64,000 bases of DNA, taken from assembly GCF_018275325.1 (NCBI RefSeq), contig NZ_JAGVQR010000001.1, positions 62,001-126,000 of the forward strand. The letters are read 5' to 3'. Under the pieces are notes generated by a model that was not told where the DNA came from, did not search any database, and saw only the letters and a list, made by a program, of their open reading frames with translations. This document shows positions 44,738-53,950 of this stretch, in pieces; position 1 is the first letter of the stretch; each line of letters begins with the position of its first letter. A program made the translations under genes and the position numbers. Origin of the DNA: Nocardioides palaemonis (GTDB taxonomy: Bacteria > Actinomycetota > Actinomycetes > Propionibacteriales > Nocardioidaceae).

Positions 44738-45310
44738 TCATCGGCCGCGGAGCCGTCGCCACCAGGTGCGCGGCGGGTCCTGCTCGGCGCTCGCGCGGGC
44801 GGCGGCGCGCTGCGCCTCGATGCGCGCCGTGCGCCGTTCGACCCATGCGGCCACCTCGGCGTCGACGTCGCGAGTGGGCGTGACGACCGGCGGACCACCC
44901 TGCAGCTGGCGGCGGGTCTCGACGACCCTCCGGTTGAAGTCCTCGAGCTCGCGCCGAACCTCGCGCTCGACGGTGATCGCGTCGAGCCGCGCCTCGAGCT
45001 CGGCGTCCTCCTTGCGCAGCGCGATCGCCGGCGGGAGCAGCGCGATGTTCTCGCGCTCGACGAGCTTCTTGAGCCACCAGTCGGGGTCGTGCTCGACGCC
45101 GAGGTCCTCGATCGGCTTGCCCTGGCCGGGCAGGTCGTCGAACTCGCCGCGCTCCATCGCCAGCCGCACCTGCTGGTCGACCCACGTGGCCTGGTGCTGG
45201 ATGCGGGCGGCCGCCGCCGAGCGTCCGGTGCGGTCGTCGCGCTCCACATCACGGCGGACGGACTCCGCGTCCGCCGTCTCGAACTGGTCGCCCCGGTCCG
45301 GCTCCGGCAT
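44738..45310 (-). CDS. DUF1992 domain (DnaJ-like flanking) protein
   Basis: The 190-residue protein carries the DUF1992 core: WVDQQVRLAMERGEFDDLPGQGKP near residue 45, followed by LIEDLG...WWLKKLVERENI. The rest forms helices with many charged residues and an Arg-rich end (TWWRRLRGR). Members are of unknown function, though some are annotated as DnaJ homolog subfamily C member 28-like. There is no signal peptide. It precedes a membrane protein gene (45320-45964) that reads in the same direction, so both may be transcribed together. Confidence 0.86.
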   Translation of the reverse strand: MPEPDRGDQFETADAESVRRDVERDDRTGRSAAAARIQHQATWVDQQVRLAMERGEFDDLPGQGKPIEDLGVEHDPDWWLKKLVERENIALLPPAIALRKEDAELEARLDAITVEREVRRELEDFNRRVVETRRQLQGGPPVVTPTRDVDAEVAAWVERRTARIEAQRAAARASAEQDPPRTWWRRLRGR

Positions 45311-45319
45311 GCTCCGAGT

Positions 45320-45964
45320 CTACGTGCGCCGCCCCGGCCGCCGGCCTGCGTCACGGGCAGCCTCGCGGTCGGCGCGGGGCGGTACGACCACGACCTCGAC
45401 GCCGATCCGCTCAGCGCCCCGTCGCCAGCCGACGCGGAAGCCGACGTCATGGGCGAGGATCCGCACCCGTCCGGGTCGGGTCGGGGTGATGCCGACGATC
45501 AGCTCCTCGTGGGCCTCGCGCCGCAGGTGCAGCACAGCACCCTCGGCCGGCCGGGTGCTCGCGCAGGTCCGGTCCACCTCGTCGTCCGGCATCCCGAAGC
45601 CGAACGAGCCGACCCCGTCGGCCGCCAGCACCGCAGGGTCGAGGTCGCAGACCAGGTACTCGACCGTCGCAGCGGCCGAGTCACTCGCGAAGCGCGGCTC
45701 CAGCGCGGTGAGGGTCACCTCGTCCGCGCCGGTCGTCCCGGCCGGGATGACCGAGGTCCACGCGGTCTCGCCGACCTCCCGCTCGACCTTCAGGCCGTAG
45801 GACACGTGGAAGGTGACACCCGGGTGCCGCCAGGCCCAGGAGAGCGCGGCGACGGCCACCAGGGCCGCGACGACCACGACAGCGGTCAGGGCCCGCCGCC
45901 GTCGCCGTGGCGGACGCGGCGTGGAGGTCGGGGCGGGCGTCGGGCCCGCGGGTGCGAGGGTCAC
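45320..45964 (-). CDS. Single-pass membrane protein of unknown function
   Basis: The 214-residue product has a Pro/Arg-rich cytoplasmic N-terminus ([17 protein letters not shown]), one membrane helix near residues 26-46 (LTAVVVVAALVAVAAL) and an extracytoplasmic domain rich in strands. Two cysteines (VCDLD and RTCAST) may form a disulfide. I do not recognise the family. GTG 45964 is taken as the start, since the basic stretch before the helix begins near it; an in-frame GTG ten bases upstream is an alternative. It reads in the same direction as the DUF1992 gene and ends ten bases before it starts. Confidence 0.68.
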   Translation of the reverse strand: MTLAPAGPTPAPTSTPRPPRRRRRALTAVVVVAALVAVAALSWAWRHPGVTFHVSYGLKVEREVGETAWTSVIPAGTTGADEVTLTALEPRFASDSAAATVEYLVCDLDPAVLAADGVGSFGFGMPDDEVDRTCASTRPAEGAVLHLRREAHEELIVGITPTRPGRVRILAHDVGFRVGWRRGAERIGVEVVVVPPRADREAARDAGRRPGRRT

Positions 45965-46069
45965 GGACCGCACCCTAGGGGCGCGGTCGTCGTCGCCGCG
46001 GCAGAACTCGGGGTCCGACCGGGGTCGTTCCGGATGGTCCGCGAGGCCCGGGCAGCGCACGCTGGAGGC

Positions 46070-46315
46070 ATGGAAAAGATCCGCACCTCCCTTGCCCGCC
46101 AGGGCCTGGTCCGCTCGACCGACCGCGCGATCATCGGCGGCGTCTGCGCCGGGGTCGGCCGCCGCCTCGGGCTCACCCCCTGGGTCACGCGGGCCCTCTT
46201 CGTGGTCACCCTGTTCGTGATCCCGGGCAGCCAGATCCTCGTCTACCCGCTCCTGTGGTTCCTGATGCCGTCCGAGGACAGCGTCGAGGCTGCCACGGCG
46301 TACCCCTCACGCTGA
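46070..46315 (+). CDS. PspC domain protein
   Basis: This 81-residue protein has the PspC signature. RSTDRAIIGGVCAGVGRRLGL near residue 16 is followed by TRALFVVTLFVIPGSQ with one or two membrane helices and YPLLWFLMPSE, which is typical of these stress-related membrane proteins. It ends in Glu/Asp and a short basic tail. ATG 46070 has GGAGG before it. It stands alone between divergent and convergent genes, and its stop is followed directly by the hairpin that also spans the last codons of the MFS gene. Confidence 0.85.
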   Translation: MEKIRTSLARQGLVRSTDRAIIGGVCAGVGRRLGLTPWVTRALFVVTLFVIPGSQILVYPLLWFLMPSEDSVEAATAYPSR

Positions 46316-46347
46316 TCAGCGATCCCCGGTCAGCCGGGGATCGCTGA
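46316..46347. terminator. Perfect 14-bp hairpin shared with the MFS stop codon
   Basis: TCAGCGATCCCCGG at 46316-46329 and CCGGGGATCGCTGA at 46334-46347 form the stem with loop TCAG. The loop includes the stop codon of the minus-strand MFS gene, so its last codons (Ser-Ala-Ile-Pro-Gly) lie in the stem. It ends both convergent transcripts. Confidence 0.85.
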
Positions 46348-47796
46348 AGGAGCCTCCGGGGCGTCGCTGAAGGCGTGCCTCGGCGCGGCGAGCAGCGCCA
46401 GCGCGGCCAGGAACGCCGCGCCCGAGCAGACCGTCCACACGGTGAGGTAGCCGCTGAGCGGCGCGACCTTCTCAGCCGTCGCGTCGAGCGAGCCGGTCGC
46501 GGTCAGGGCGATCGCGAAGATCGCCGAGGCGATGGCGCCGCCGACCGTCTTGGTCCCGTTGGTCATGCCGGTCGCGATGCCGGTGCGCTCGGGAGGCGCG
46601 GCGGCGGCCGCGGCCGCGGGGAGGGCCGCGACCAGCGCCCCGGAGCCGAGGCCCGCGATGCCCATGTTGAGCAGCGCCTGCCACGTCTCGTCGTGGAACG
46701 GGATCCAGAGCAGGTATCCGACGCCCACCAGCGCGCACGCCACCACGAGCGCCCGGCGTACGCCGCCGAGCAGCCGGGTCGTGAGCGGCAGGGTGAAGGC
46801 GCCGATCGCGAGCGTGACGACGTAGAGGCCGATCAGCGTGGAGATGAAGGCCGGCTCGGCGCCCAGGCCGTAGCCGCGCTCGGCGGGGTCGGCCTGCGCG
46901 TAGGTCGACAGCGGGATCTGCCCGCCGAGGACGGGGATGCCGAAGAGGAACGCCGTGACCTGCACCGGCCACTGCGCGGGGCTGGACAGCAGGCGGACGT
47001 CGACGATCGGCTCGGGGTGGCGGTGCTCGAAGCGCCAGAACACCGCGAAGGCGGCGACCGCGGCGAGGATGGTGAGCCAGCCGCGCACCGAGCCGGGCCC
47101 GTCGAGGCGCAGCCAGACCAGGCCGCCCATCAGCACGCCGAGCGCCACCGTCACCAGCCCGAGGCCGACCCAGTCGATGCCGCCGGAGTCCTCGCCGGGC
47201 GCCTGCTCGATGCCGACGAGGATGACGAAGAACACCGCGGTGACCACGACCGCGGGGAGCGCGAGGAGGACGTTCATGTCGAGCGCGTCGACCAGCAGCC
47301 CGCTCGACAGCGCGCCGACGATCACGGCCAGCTCGAGCGAGCCGACGAGGATCGCCGCGCCGCGCCGGGTCAGCAGCTCCTGGCGGCCCGAGTCGCGGGT
47401 GCGGCGGTGGATGATCGCGATCTCCAGCGGCAGCCACACGACGTACGCGCCCTGGACCGCCCAGCCCAGCAGGAACGAGGTGAAGCCCGGGGCGAACGCC
47501 AGCCACCACGACCCGAGCGCGGTGACGGCGGTCGAGACCAGCAGCACCTTCTTGTGGCCGACGAGGTCGCCGAGCCGCGCCAGGAGCGGGATGCACAGCG
47601 CGCTGACGATCAGCTGCGCCGCCTCGAACCAGTTGATGTCGCCCTCGTGGATCGACAGGTGCTCGGCGATCTGGGGGTAGATCGGCGTGTAGTAGCCCTG
47701 CAGGATCCCGCTGGCGAACTCGACCATCACCAGGAAGCCGACGATCGCGGCCAGGCCCTTCACGGCGGTCGGGGCGGCGGTGCGGGTGGTGCTCAT
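46330..47796 (-). CDS. MFS transporter (DHA2-like multidrug type)
   Basis: The 488-residue transporter has about fourteen membrane helices. The first part carries YYTPIYPQIAEHLSIHEGDINWFEAA and RLGDLVGHKKVLL (motif A, conserved GxLaDrxGxkxx). The protein lies in the drug/solute antiporter group, but substrates cannot be told. It is the last gene of a minus-strand operon: nitroreductase, M20 hydrolase, then this MFS, all linked by four-base overlaps. The neighbours suggest it exports or imports a peptide- or amide-like product that the M20 enzyme handles. The final codons form the terminator stem. Confidence 0.84.
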   Translation of the reverse strand: MSTTRTAAPTAVKGLAAIVGFLVMVEFASGILQGYYTPIYPQIAEHLSIHEGDINWFEAAQLIVSALCIPLLARLGDLVGHKKVLLVSTAVTALGSWWLAFAPGFTSFLLGWAVQGAYVVWLPLEIAIIHRRTRDSGRQELLTRRGAAILVGSLELAVIVGALSSGLLVDALDMNVLLALPAVVVTAVFFVILVGIEQAPGEDSGGIDWVGLGLVTVALGVLMGGLVWLRLDGPGSVRGWLTILAAVAAFAVFWRFEHRHPEPIVDVRLLSSPAQWPVQVTAFLFGIPVLGGQIPLSTYAQADPAERGYGLGAEPAFISTLIGLYVVTLAIGAFTLPLTTRLLGGVRRALVVACALVGVGYLLWIPFHDETWQALLNMGIAGLGSGALVAALPAAAAAAAPPERTGIATGMTNGTKTVGGAIASAIFAIALTATGSLDATAEKVAPLSGYLTVWTVCSGAAFLAALALLAAPRHAFSDAPEAPSAIPG

Positions 47797-49139
47797 GACG
47801 GAAGCCTCTCGATCAGCAGGCGGTACCACCGGGCGCCGTCGACGAGGTCGGCGACGCCGATGTGCTCGTCGTAGGAGTGGATCGCCTGGCGCTGCGCCTT
47901 GGTCATCCGGAAGGGGGCGAAGCGGTAGACGTGCTCGCTGATCGCGGTGAAGTGGCGCGAGTCGGTGGCCGCCATCATCACGTACGGCGTCGCGACCGCC
48001 TCGGGGAACACCTCGCCGATGCACGCCTCGACCAGCTCGAACGGCTCGTCCATCGGCGAGACCGGCGACGCCTCGCCGGACTCGACCACGTCGATGCGGA
48101 TCGAGTCGTCGGCGACCGCCCGCCGGACGTGCTCGACCACCCCGGCGACGGTGTCGCCCACCATGACGCGGATGTTGAGGCCGGCCTTGGCGGTCGAGGC
48201 GATCACGTTGAGCGCGGGCGAGCCGCTGAGGGTCGTCGTGGCGACGGTCGTGCGGGTCATCGCGGCGGCCTCGGGCCCGGCCGCGAGCAGCGCGCGGGTC
48301 ACCACGGGTGCGAGCCGGTCGGCGCGGGTGAGCAGCGGGGACAGGACCGGGCGCAGCGGCATCGGGAGGTGGGGCGCGAGGCGTCGCATCAGCTCGAGCG
48401 TCGGAGCCGGGGCGGTGGCCGGGAAGGGCGACCTCTCGAGGTTGAGGATCGCCCGCGCGAGCCGCGCGGTGGGCCCGTTGCGGGCCGGGGTCGAGGCGTG
48501 GCCGCCGCGACCCTCGGCGACCAGCTCGAGCGACGTGGTGCCCTTCTCGGTGACGCCGATGACGCCCAGCGGAGCCTTCACGCCGGGGAACGCGCCGCCG
48601 GCGATCGCGCCGCCCTCGTCGAGCACCAGCCACGGCGTGACCCCGCGGTCGCGGAGCACCGTGACGGCCTCGACCGCCGCGGTGCCGCTGACCTCCTCGT
48701 CGCAGCCGAACGACAGCCAGACGTCCTGCGCCGGCGTGTGTTCGGCCTCGAGCAGCGACTCGACCGCGTCGCAGATCGCCGCGACGCAGCCCTTGTCGTC
48801 GAGCGTGCCGCGACCCCAGATCGCCGGCCCGTCGTCGGAGTCGTGGATCTCGCCGCCGAACGCGTCGTGCTGCCACGGCGCCTCGGGGTCGACCGGCACG
48901 ACGTCGAGGTGGGCCATCAGCACGACGGGTCGATCGGCACTCGCCCCTGCCCAGCGGAAGAGCAGTCCGTGGGTGCCGACGCGGGTGAGCTCGAGCCGCT
49001 CGTGCAGCAGCGGGAACTGCGTGGCGAGCTCGGACAGGAGGCGGTCGAAGGCGTCGGTGTCGACGCGCGCGGGGTCGCGGTCGGAGACCGTCGGGATGCG
49101 GACGAGCGCCTGCAGGGCGGACACCACGCGGTCGGTCAT
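47793..49139 (-). CDS. M20/M25/M40 family zinc hydrolase
   Basis: The 448-residue enzyme has M20 peptidase motifs: VLMAHLDVVPVDPE near 70 (first metal ligand), IWGRGTLDDKGCVAA near 105, SFGCDEEVSGTAAVE near 135 and the C-terminal TDSRHF. Family members are aminoacylases, carboxypeptidases or dipeptidases. It overlaps the nitroreductase stop and the MFS start by four bases. The first 40 residues lack a signal peptide, so it acts in the cytoplasm. The substrate is unknown; the operon suggests processing of a nitro- or N-acyl-containing compound. Confidence 0.86.
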   Translation of the reverse strand: MTDRVVSALQALVRIPTVSDRDPARVDTDAFDRLLSELATQFPLLHERLELTRVGTHGLLFRWAGASADRPVVLMAHLDVVPVDPEAPWQHDAFGGEIHDSDDGPAIWGRGTLDDKGCVAAICDAVESLLEAEHTPAQDVWLSFGCDEEVSGTAAVEAVTVLRDRGVTPWLVLDEGGAIAGGAFPGVKAPLGVIGVTEKGTTSLELVAEGRGGHASTPARNGPTARLARAILNLERSPFPATAPAPTLELMRRLAPHLPMPLRPVLSPLLTRADRLAPVVTRALLAAGPEAAAMTRTTVATTTLSGSPALNVIASTAKAGLNIRVMVGDTVAGVVEHVRRAVADDSIRIDVVESGEASPVSPMDEPFELVEACIGEVFPEAVATPYVMMAATDSRHFTAISEHVYRFAPFRMTKAQRQAIHSYDEHIGVADLVDGARWYRLLIERLPS

Positions 49140-49750
49140 GGGCTGACCGTAGTGCCCCACCGACCGCGGTGGACCAGATTCGCGCGGCGATCGCGGCGGG
49201 CCGGTGACCCGGCGGCCCCGGGCCGGTCGGCGCGGTGACCGACGGTGATCGCCCCGACCGGCGCGTGGTCGTCGGGCACGCCGAACGCCGTGCGGAACGA
49301 CCCGAGGTGTTCGGCGGGGATCCCGAAGAAGCAGGCTCCCAGGCCTTCGTCGACCGCCGTCTGCAGCACCAGCAGCGCGGCCATGCCGCTGTCGACGAAC
49401 CAGTACGGCACCGGCCAGCGTGCCTCGTCGCGGTCGGTCCAGCCCTTGTCGGGCTGGGCGTACCGCTCGAGGTAGGCCGCCTTCGACGCCAGCGGCACGA
49501 TCACCACCGGCGCCGTCCGCATGCCGTCGAGCCAGGCGTTGCGGGTGTCGGGGGCGGCGCCGGTCGACTCCCAGAACAGCGCCACGTCGTCCGGGGTGTC
49601 GAGGACCAGGAACGCCCACCCCTGCGTGAAGCCGGCGCTCGGCGCCCGCTGCGCGTGCTCGACCATCCGGTCGACGACGTCCGCGTCGACCGGCTCGTCG
49701 GTGTAGCGCCGCACCATCCGGCGCCGGCGCACGACCTCGCGGAACTCCAT
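49136..49750 (-). CDS. Nitroreductase family protein
   Basis: The 204-residue flavoprotein has the nitroreductase opening MEFREVVRRRRMVRRYTDEPV with the FMN-binding RRR(R) segment, then RAPSAGFTQGWAFLVLD near 35 and ALLVLQTAVDEGLGACFFGIP near 125. It should use FMN and NAD(P)H to reduce a nitro or quinone-like substrate. The C-terminus is a divergent Arg/Gly-rich stretch beyond residue 180. It is the first gene of the operon with the M20 hydrolase and the MFS protein. REP-like repeats lie upstream of its start, at 49766-49842. Confidence 0.88.
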   Translation of the reverse strand: MEFREVVRRRRMVRRYTDEPVDADVVDRMVEHAQRAPSAGFTQGWAFLVLDTPDDVALFWESTGAAPDTRNAWLDGMRTAPVVIVPLASKAAYLERYAQPDKGWTDRDEARWPVPYWFVDSGMAALLVLQTAVDEGLGACFFGIPAEHLGSFRTAFGVPDDHAPVGAITVGHRADRPGAAGSPARRDRRANLVHRGRWGTTVSP

Positions 49751-49765
49751 GGGGCCATCCTCCTC

Positions 49766-49842
49766 GCTGGTCGAGGTGCGAGCGCAGGCCGACGCATCCC
49801 GTCTGGGATTCGAGACGCCGCTCCGGGTGCGCTCGTTGACCC
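49766..49842. repeat. REP-like degenerate inverted repeat copy
   Basis: CTGGTCGAGGTGCGAGCGC and the opposite arm (ATTCGAGACGC ... GGTGCGCTCGTTGACC) give an imperfect stem-loop of about 75 bases. The unit matches the repeats at 3108-3380 in its arms. It lies between the nitroreductase start and the M20 amidohydrolase start (49871). Confidence 0.7.
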
Positions 49843-49870
49843 GCCCCGGTACGACCGGTGGACTGGGCGC

Positions 49871-51112
49871 ATGCCCACGAGTCGCGGTTTCGAGGAGATG
49901 TGGCGCGACCTCGCGCCCGTGGGCAGGTCGGCCGTGTCCGGCGGCTACTTCCGGCAGCCGTGGTCCTCGGCCGAGGGCGAGCTGCGGGCCTGGTTCGCCG
50001 CCGAGTGCGAGCGCCGCGGCCTGACGGTCGAGACCGACGGCATCGGCAACCAGGTCGCGTGGTGGGAGCCCGACCCGCTGGTCGAGGAGGGCGCCCCGCG
50101 CCCGTCACGAGACCCCGGCGTCCTCGCCGGCTCCCACCTCGACTCCGTCCTCGACGGCGGCGCGTACGACGGCCCGCTGGGCGTCGTGTCGGCGCTCGCG
50201 GCGATCGACGTCCTTCGCGACCGCGGGTTCGCGCCGTCGCGCCCGCTCGGGATCGGTGTCTTCGTCGAGGAGGAGGGCTCGCGGTTCGGCCGCGCCTGCC
50301 TCGGATCGCGTCTGGTCACGGGCGCCACCACCTGGGAGCAGGCCCGCGAGCTCCGCGACCGCGACGGCGTGTTCCTCGCCGACGCGGTCGTCGACGCCGG
50401 GCTCGACCCGTCCGCCGGCCTGCTGTCCCTCGACCGGGTCGGCACCTTCGTCGAGCTGCACGTCGAGCAGGGCCGCGACCTCGTCGACCGTGACGTCGCG
50501 GTCGGCCTGGCCAGCGAGATCTGGCCGCACGGGCGCTGGCGCTTCGACTTCGCCGGGCAGGCCAACCACGCCGGCACCACGCGCATGGAGGACCGGCACG
50601 ACCCGATGCTCACCTATGCGATGACGGCGCTCGCGGCCAACAAGCAGGCCCGCCTCGCCGGCCAGCGAGCCACCTTCGGCCGGGTCGCCGTCGAGCCCAA
50701 CGGCACCAACGCCGTGCCCTCGCTCGTCACCGCCTGGCTCGACGCCCGCGCCTCCTCCGACGGCGCGCTCGCCGAGCTCGTCGCCTCGATCGAACGCCAG
50801 GCGGAGGACCGTGCCGGGCGCGACGGGACCACGCTGACCCTCACGGCGGAGTCGGTCTCGGGGTCGGTCGCGTTCGACGCGGACCTCGCGGCACGCCTCG
50901 CCGGCCTCCACGGCTGGCCCGTCATCCCGACCCAGGCCGGCCACGACGCGGGCATCCTCTCCGACGCCGGCATCCCGACCGCGATGGTCTTCGTCCGCAA
51001 CCCCACCGGCGTCTCCCACTCGCCCGACGAGCACGCGGAGACCGCCGACTGCCTGGCCGGCGTCGAGGCGCTGGCCGACGTGCTGGCCGAGCTGACGAGC
51101 GCGCCCTCGTGA
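49871..51112 (+). CDS. M20 amidohydrolase (allantoate/N-carbamoyl amidohydrolase-like), candidate HutG substitute
   Basis: The 413-residue Zn hydrolase is of the allantoate amidohydrolase/N-carbamoyl-amino acid hydrolase type. [18 protein letters not shown] near residue 90, [15 protein letters not shown] near 137, ELHVEQG near 195 and AGHDAGILS near 355 are the family motifs. Its stop overlaps the hutF start by four bases, in an operon that ends with hutI. HutF yields N-formylglutamate, which needs a deformylase (HutG); none is visible, so this enzyme is a candidate for that step. That role is inferred from position only, and allantoate breakdown remains possible. Confidence 0.83.
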   Translation: MPTSRGFEEMWRDLAPVGRSAVSGGYFRQPWSSAEGELRAWFAAECERRGLTVETDGIGNQVAWWEPDPLVEEGAPRPSRDPGVLAGSHLDSVLDGGAYDGPLGVVSALAAIDVLRDRGFAPSRPLGIGVFVEEEGSRFGRACLGSRLVTGATTWEQARELRDRDGVFLADAVVDAGLDPSAGLLSLDRVGTFVELHVEQGRDLVDRDVAVGLASEIWPHGRWRFDFAGQANHAGTTRMEDRHDPMLTYAMTALAANKQARLAGQRATFGRVAVEPNGTNAVPSLVTAWLDARASSDGALAELVASIERQAEDRAGRDGTTLTLTAESVSGSVAFDADLAARLAGLHGWPVIPTQAGHDAGILSDAGIPTAMVFVRNPTGVSHSPDEHAETADCLAGVEALADVLAELTSAPS

Positions 51113-52434
51113 CGGCGTACCTCCTCGAGCGCGCCTGGCTCGGCGACCGGTTCGCCGACGACGTCCTGGTCGAGGTCGAGGACGGCCGGTTCACCTCGGT
51201 GACCCCGGACAGCGACCCACCGCGAGCCGTCCCGGTGCGCGGCCTCGTCGTGCCCGGCCTCGCCAACACCCACAGCCACGCCTTCCACCGCGCGCTGCGC
51301 GGGCGCACGCAGCGCGAGCGCGGGACGTTCTGGACCTGGCGCGACCAGATGTACGCCGTCGCCGCGCGGCTCGACCCGGACACCTACCTCGCGCTCGCGC
51401 GTGCGGCCTACCGCGAGATGGCGGCGGCCGGGATCACGGCGGTCGGCGAGTTCCACTACCTCCACCACCAGCCGGACGGGACGCCCTACGCCGAGCCCAA
51501 CGCGATGGGCGAGGCGCTCGTCGAGGCCGCCCGCCAGGCCGGGATCCGGGTCACGCTGCTCGACACGCTCTACCTCTCCTCCGGCTTCGGCGCGGCGCCC
51601 GAGGGCGCGCAGGTGCGCTACAGCGACGGGTCGGTCGACGCCTGGATCGAGCGGGTGAGTGGTCTCGAGGCTCGCTTCGCTCAGACCTCAACCACCGAAG
51701 GGACGCGGGTCGGCGCGGCTGTCCACTCCGTCCGGGCCGTCGCGGCGAGCGACCTCCCGGCCGTCGCCGCGTGGGTCGGCGAGCGTCCCCTCCACGTCCA
51801 CCTCTCCGAGCAGGTCGCCGAGAACGACGGCTGCCGCGAGGCCCACGGAGTCACGCCCGCGCGCCTGCTCGACGACCACGGGCTGCTCCGGCCGACCACG
51901 TCGCTGGTCCACGCCACCCACCTCACCGACGAGGACGTCGCGCTCATCGGCGCCGCCGGTGCGTACGCGTCGTTCTGCCCCACCACCGAGCGCGACCTCG
52001 GCGACGGCATCGGACCCTCGCGTGCGCTGCGCGACGCGGGGGCGCGCCTGACGCTCGGCTCCGACAGCCACGCGGTCGTCGACCTCTTCGAGGAGATGCG
52101 CGCGGTCGAGCTCGACGAGCGGCTCGCGACACGGCAGCGCGGCCACTGGGCGGCGGCCGAGCTGCTCGACGCGGCCACGACAGACGGCCACGCGTCGCTC
52201 GGCTGGGACGACGCCGGCGCCATCGCCGTCGGGCGGCGCGCCGACCTGGTCGTGCTCGACCCGGCCAGCCCGCGCACCGCCGGCACCGGTCGCGACGAGA
52301 ACACCGTCGTCTTCGCCGCGGCCGCCGAGGACGTGCGCCGTGTGATGGCCGACGGCCGCTGGGTCGTCGAGGACGGCGACCGGGGCGCGATCGGTCGCGA
52401 GCTCGACGAGGTCATGGAGAGGATCTGGCGATGA
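51109..52434 (+). CDS. hutF: Formimidoylglutamate deiminase
   Basis: The 441-residue amidohydrolase converts N-formimidoyl-L-glutamate to N-formyl-L-glutamate and ammonia. It opens with [20 protein letters not shown] near 47, has [28 protein letters not shown] (split at 110-135), [12 protein letters not shown] near 226 and [17 protein letters not shown] near 315, typical metal and substrate residues. An atypical insert at residues 184-200 ([17 protein letters not shown]) is encoded by a repeat copy at 51661-51699 and keeps the reading frame. The gene overlaps both neighbours by four bases. Confidence 0.93.
   Translation: MTAYLLERAWLGDRFADDVLVEVEDGRFTSVTPDSDPPRAVPVRGLVVPGLANTHSHAFHRALRGRTQRERGTFWTWRDQMYAVAARLDPDTYLALARAAYREMAAAGITAVGEFHYLHHQPDGTPYAEPNAMGEALVEAARQAGIRVTLLDTLYLSSGFGAAPEGAQVRYSDGSVDAWIERVSGLEARFAQTSTTEGTRVGAAVHSVRAVAASDLPAVAAWVGERPLHVHLSEQVAENDGCREAHGVTPARLLDDHGLLRPTTSLVHATHLTDEDVALIGAAGAYASFCPTTERDLGDGIGPSRALRDAGARLTLGSDSHAVVDLFEEMRAVELDERLATRQRGHWAAAELLDAATTDGHASLGWDDAGAIAVGRRADLVVLDPASPRTAGTGRDENTVVFAAAAEDVRRVMADGRWVVEDGDRGAIGRELDEVMERIWR
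51661..51699 (+). repeat. REP-like repeat copy inserted in frame in hutF
   Basis: GGTCTCGAGGCTCGCTTCG followed by CTCAGACCTCAACCACCG matches the inverted arms of the intergenic repeats at 3246-3346. In frame it adds [12 protein letters not shown] to HutF without interrupting translation. Confidence 0.8.
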
Positions 52435-53612
52435 GCACCACCGTCATCACGAACATCGGCGAGCTCGCCACCAACGACCCGACCCGGGCGGAGCAGGGGG
52501 GACTGCTCGGGCTGGTGCACGACGCCGCGGTGGTGCTCGAGGGCAGCCGCGTGGCCTGGGTCGGCCCGGCCGGGCAGGCCCCCGCTGCCGACGTGCAGGT
52601 CGACGCCGGCGGTCGCGCGGTGGTCCCCGGCTTCGTCGACTCCCACAGCCACCTCGTCTTCGCCGGCGACCGCTCGGCGGAGTTCGAGGCCCGGATGACC
52701 GGCGAGCCCTACTCCGCCGGCGGCATCCGCACGACCGTCGCGAAGACCCGCGCCGCCACGGACGAGCAGCTCACCTCCCACGTCGCCCGGCTCGTCGCCG
52801 AGATGCGGGCGCAGGGCACCACGACGCTCGAGATCAAGAGCGGCTACGGCCTCTCGGTGCACGACGAGGCCCGCAGCCTCGCCGTGGCCCGCCAGTTCAC
52901 CGACGAGACGACGTTCCTCGGTGCCCACGTCGTCCCCGCCGACACCACCCCCGAGGACTACGTCGCCCTCGTCACCGGCCCCATGCTCGCGGCCGCGGCA
53001 CCGCACGCCCGGTGGATCGACGTGTTCTGCGAGGACGGCGCCTTCGACGTCGACCAGGCACGCGCCATCCTGGCCGCGGGGTCCGACAGCGGCCTGCGCG
53101 GGCGCCTCCACGCCAACCAGCTCACCTACGGCGGCGGCGTCCGGCTGGCCTGCGAGCTCGGACTGGTCGCGGTCGACCACTGCACCTACCTGTCCGACGC
53201 CGACGTCGCCGCCCTCGCCGGGAGCGGGACCATCGCCACGCTCCTGCCGGGCGTCGAGTTCTCCACCCGCCAGCCCTACCCCGACGCGCGTGGGCTGGTG
53301 GACGCCGGTGTGCGCGTGGCCCTCGCCAGCGACTGCAACCCCGGCTCCTGCTTCACCTCCTCGATGGCGCTCTGCATCGCGCTCGCGGTCCGGGAGATGC
53401 GGATGAGCCCGGCCGAGGCGCTGCACGCCGCGACCGCGACCGGCGCCGCCGCGCTCGCCCGCGACGACGTCGGGGTGCTCGCCCCCGGCAAGGCCGCCGA
53501 CCTCGTCCTGCTCGACGCACCGTCGTACGTCCACCTCGCCTACCGCCCCGGCGTACCGCTGGTCGCCGGCGTCTGGCAGGCCGGCCGCCCCGTCGTCCCC
53601 CTCCGGGGCTAG
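52431..53612 (+). CDS. hutI: Imidazolonepropionase
   Basis: The 393-residue enzyme hydrolyses 4-imidazolone-5-propionate to N-formimidoyl-L-glutamate, the step between HutU and HutF. Motifs are [18 protein letters not shown] near 65 (metal-binding HxH), [19 protein letters not shown] near 135, [19 protein letters not shown] near 225 and [17 protein letters not shown] near 300. It is the last gene of the three-gene operon, overlapping hutF by four bases. A strong hairpin at 53679-53734 follows and probably ends the operon. Order of action: HutH and HutU (33.6-36.9 kb), then HutI and HutF here. Confidence 0.95.
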   Translation: MSTTVITNIGELATNDPTRAEQGGLLGLVHDAAVVLEGSRVAWVGPAGQAPAADVQVDAGGRAVVPGFVDSHSHLVFAGDRSAEFEARMTGEPYSAGGIRTTVAKTRAATDEQLTSHVARLVAEMRAQGTTTLEIKSGYGLSVHDEARSLAVARQFTDETTFLGAHVVPADTTPEDYVALVTGPMLAAAAPHARWIDVFCEDGAFDVDQARAILAAGSDSGLRGRLHANQLTYGGGVRLACELGLVAVDHCTYLSDADVAALAGSGTIATLLPGVEFSTRQPYPDARGLVDAGVRVALASDCNPGSCFTSSMALCIALAVREMRMSPAEALHAATATGAAALARDDVGVLAPGKAADLVLLDAPSYVHLAYRPGVPLVAGVWQAGRPVVPLRG

Positions 53613-53678
53613 TCCAGTGCCGAACGGTCGTCGACAGGCCGGCCCCACAGCAGTCCGTCACTTGACCACCCCGGCCGG

Positions 53679-53734
53679 CGGGCTACCTCAGACGACCGAC
53701 GTACGCCCGCTGCGGGCGCATCTGAGGTAGCCCG
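53679..53734 (+). terminator. Hairpin after hutI
   Basis: CGGGCTACCTCAGA at 53679-53692 pairs with TCTGAGGTAGCCCG at 53721-53734. The inner GCCCGC/GCGGGC segment extends the stem. It begins 67 bases after the hutI stop, in a gene-free region, and most likely ends the hut operon. Confidence 0.7.
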
Positions 53735-53833
53735 GCACGCGTAGATAGGGCACGTGCCCGATGCCCGCTCCTACCTCACGGACGGAATCTCTTCCCACGG
53801 TCCAGCCAGGACCGCCGAGAAGAGGAGACGCAC

Positions 53834-53950
53834 ATGTTCAGCACCGACAGCTTCCTGGGAGCCGAGCTCGCCTACCGGCAGGAGCGCATCCGCAAGGACT
53901 ACGGCCAGCGTCGCTGGACCCGGGTCCGCGCGACCGACACCCAGAAGTGA
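53834..53950 (+). CDS. 38-residue microprotein before the LuxR regulator
   Basis: The 38-residue product begins MFSTDSFLGAELAYRQERIR and is basic at the end (RRWTRVRATDTQK). A very good AGAGGAGAC ribosome site precedes the ATG, and its stop overlaps a GTG start of the regulator gene by four bases (GTGA at 53947-53950). I do not know a family. The sequence could form one amphipathic helix. It may couple translation to the regulator or act as a small DNA-binding or signalling peptide. The pattern is similar to the 30-residue product at 19372. Confidence 0.55.
   Translation: MFSTDSFLGAELAYRQERIRKDYGQRRWTRVRATDTQK

Noticed and set aside
51655..51705. Frameshift or pseudogene in hutF
   Set aside because: The repeat inserts a multiple of three bases as a net effect, and the downstream motifs ([16 protein letters not shown]) remain in frame.
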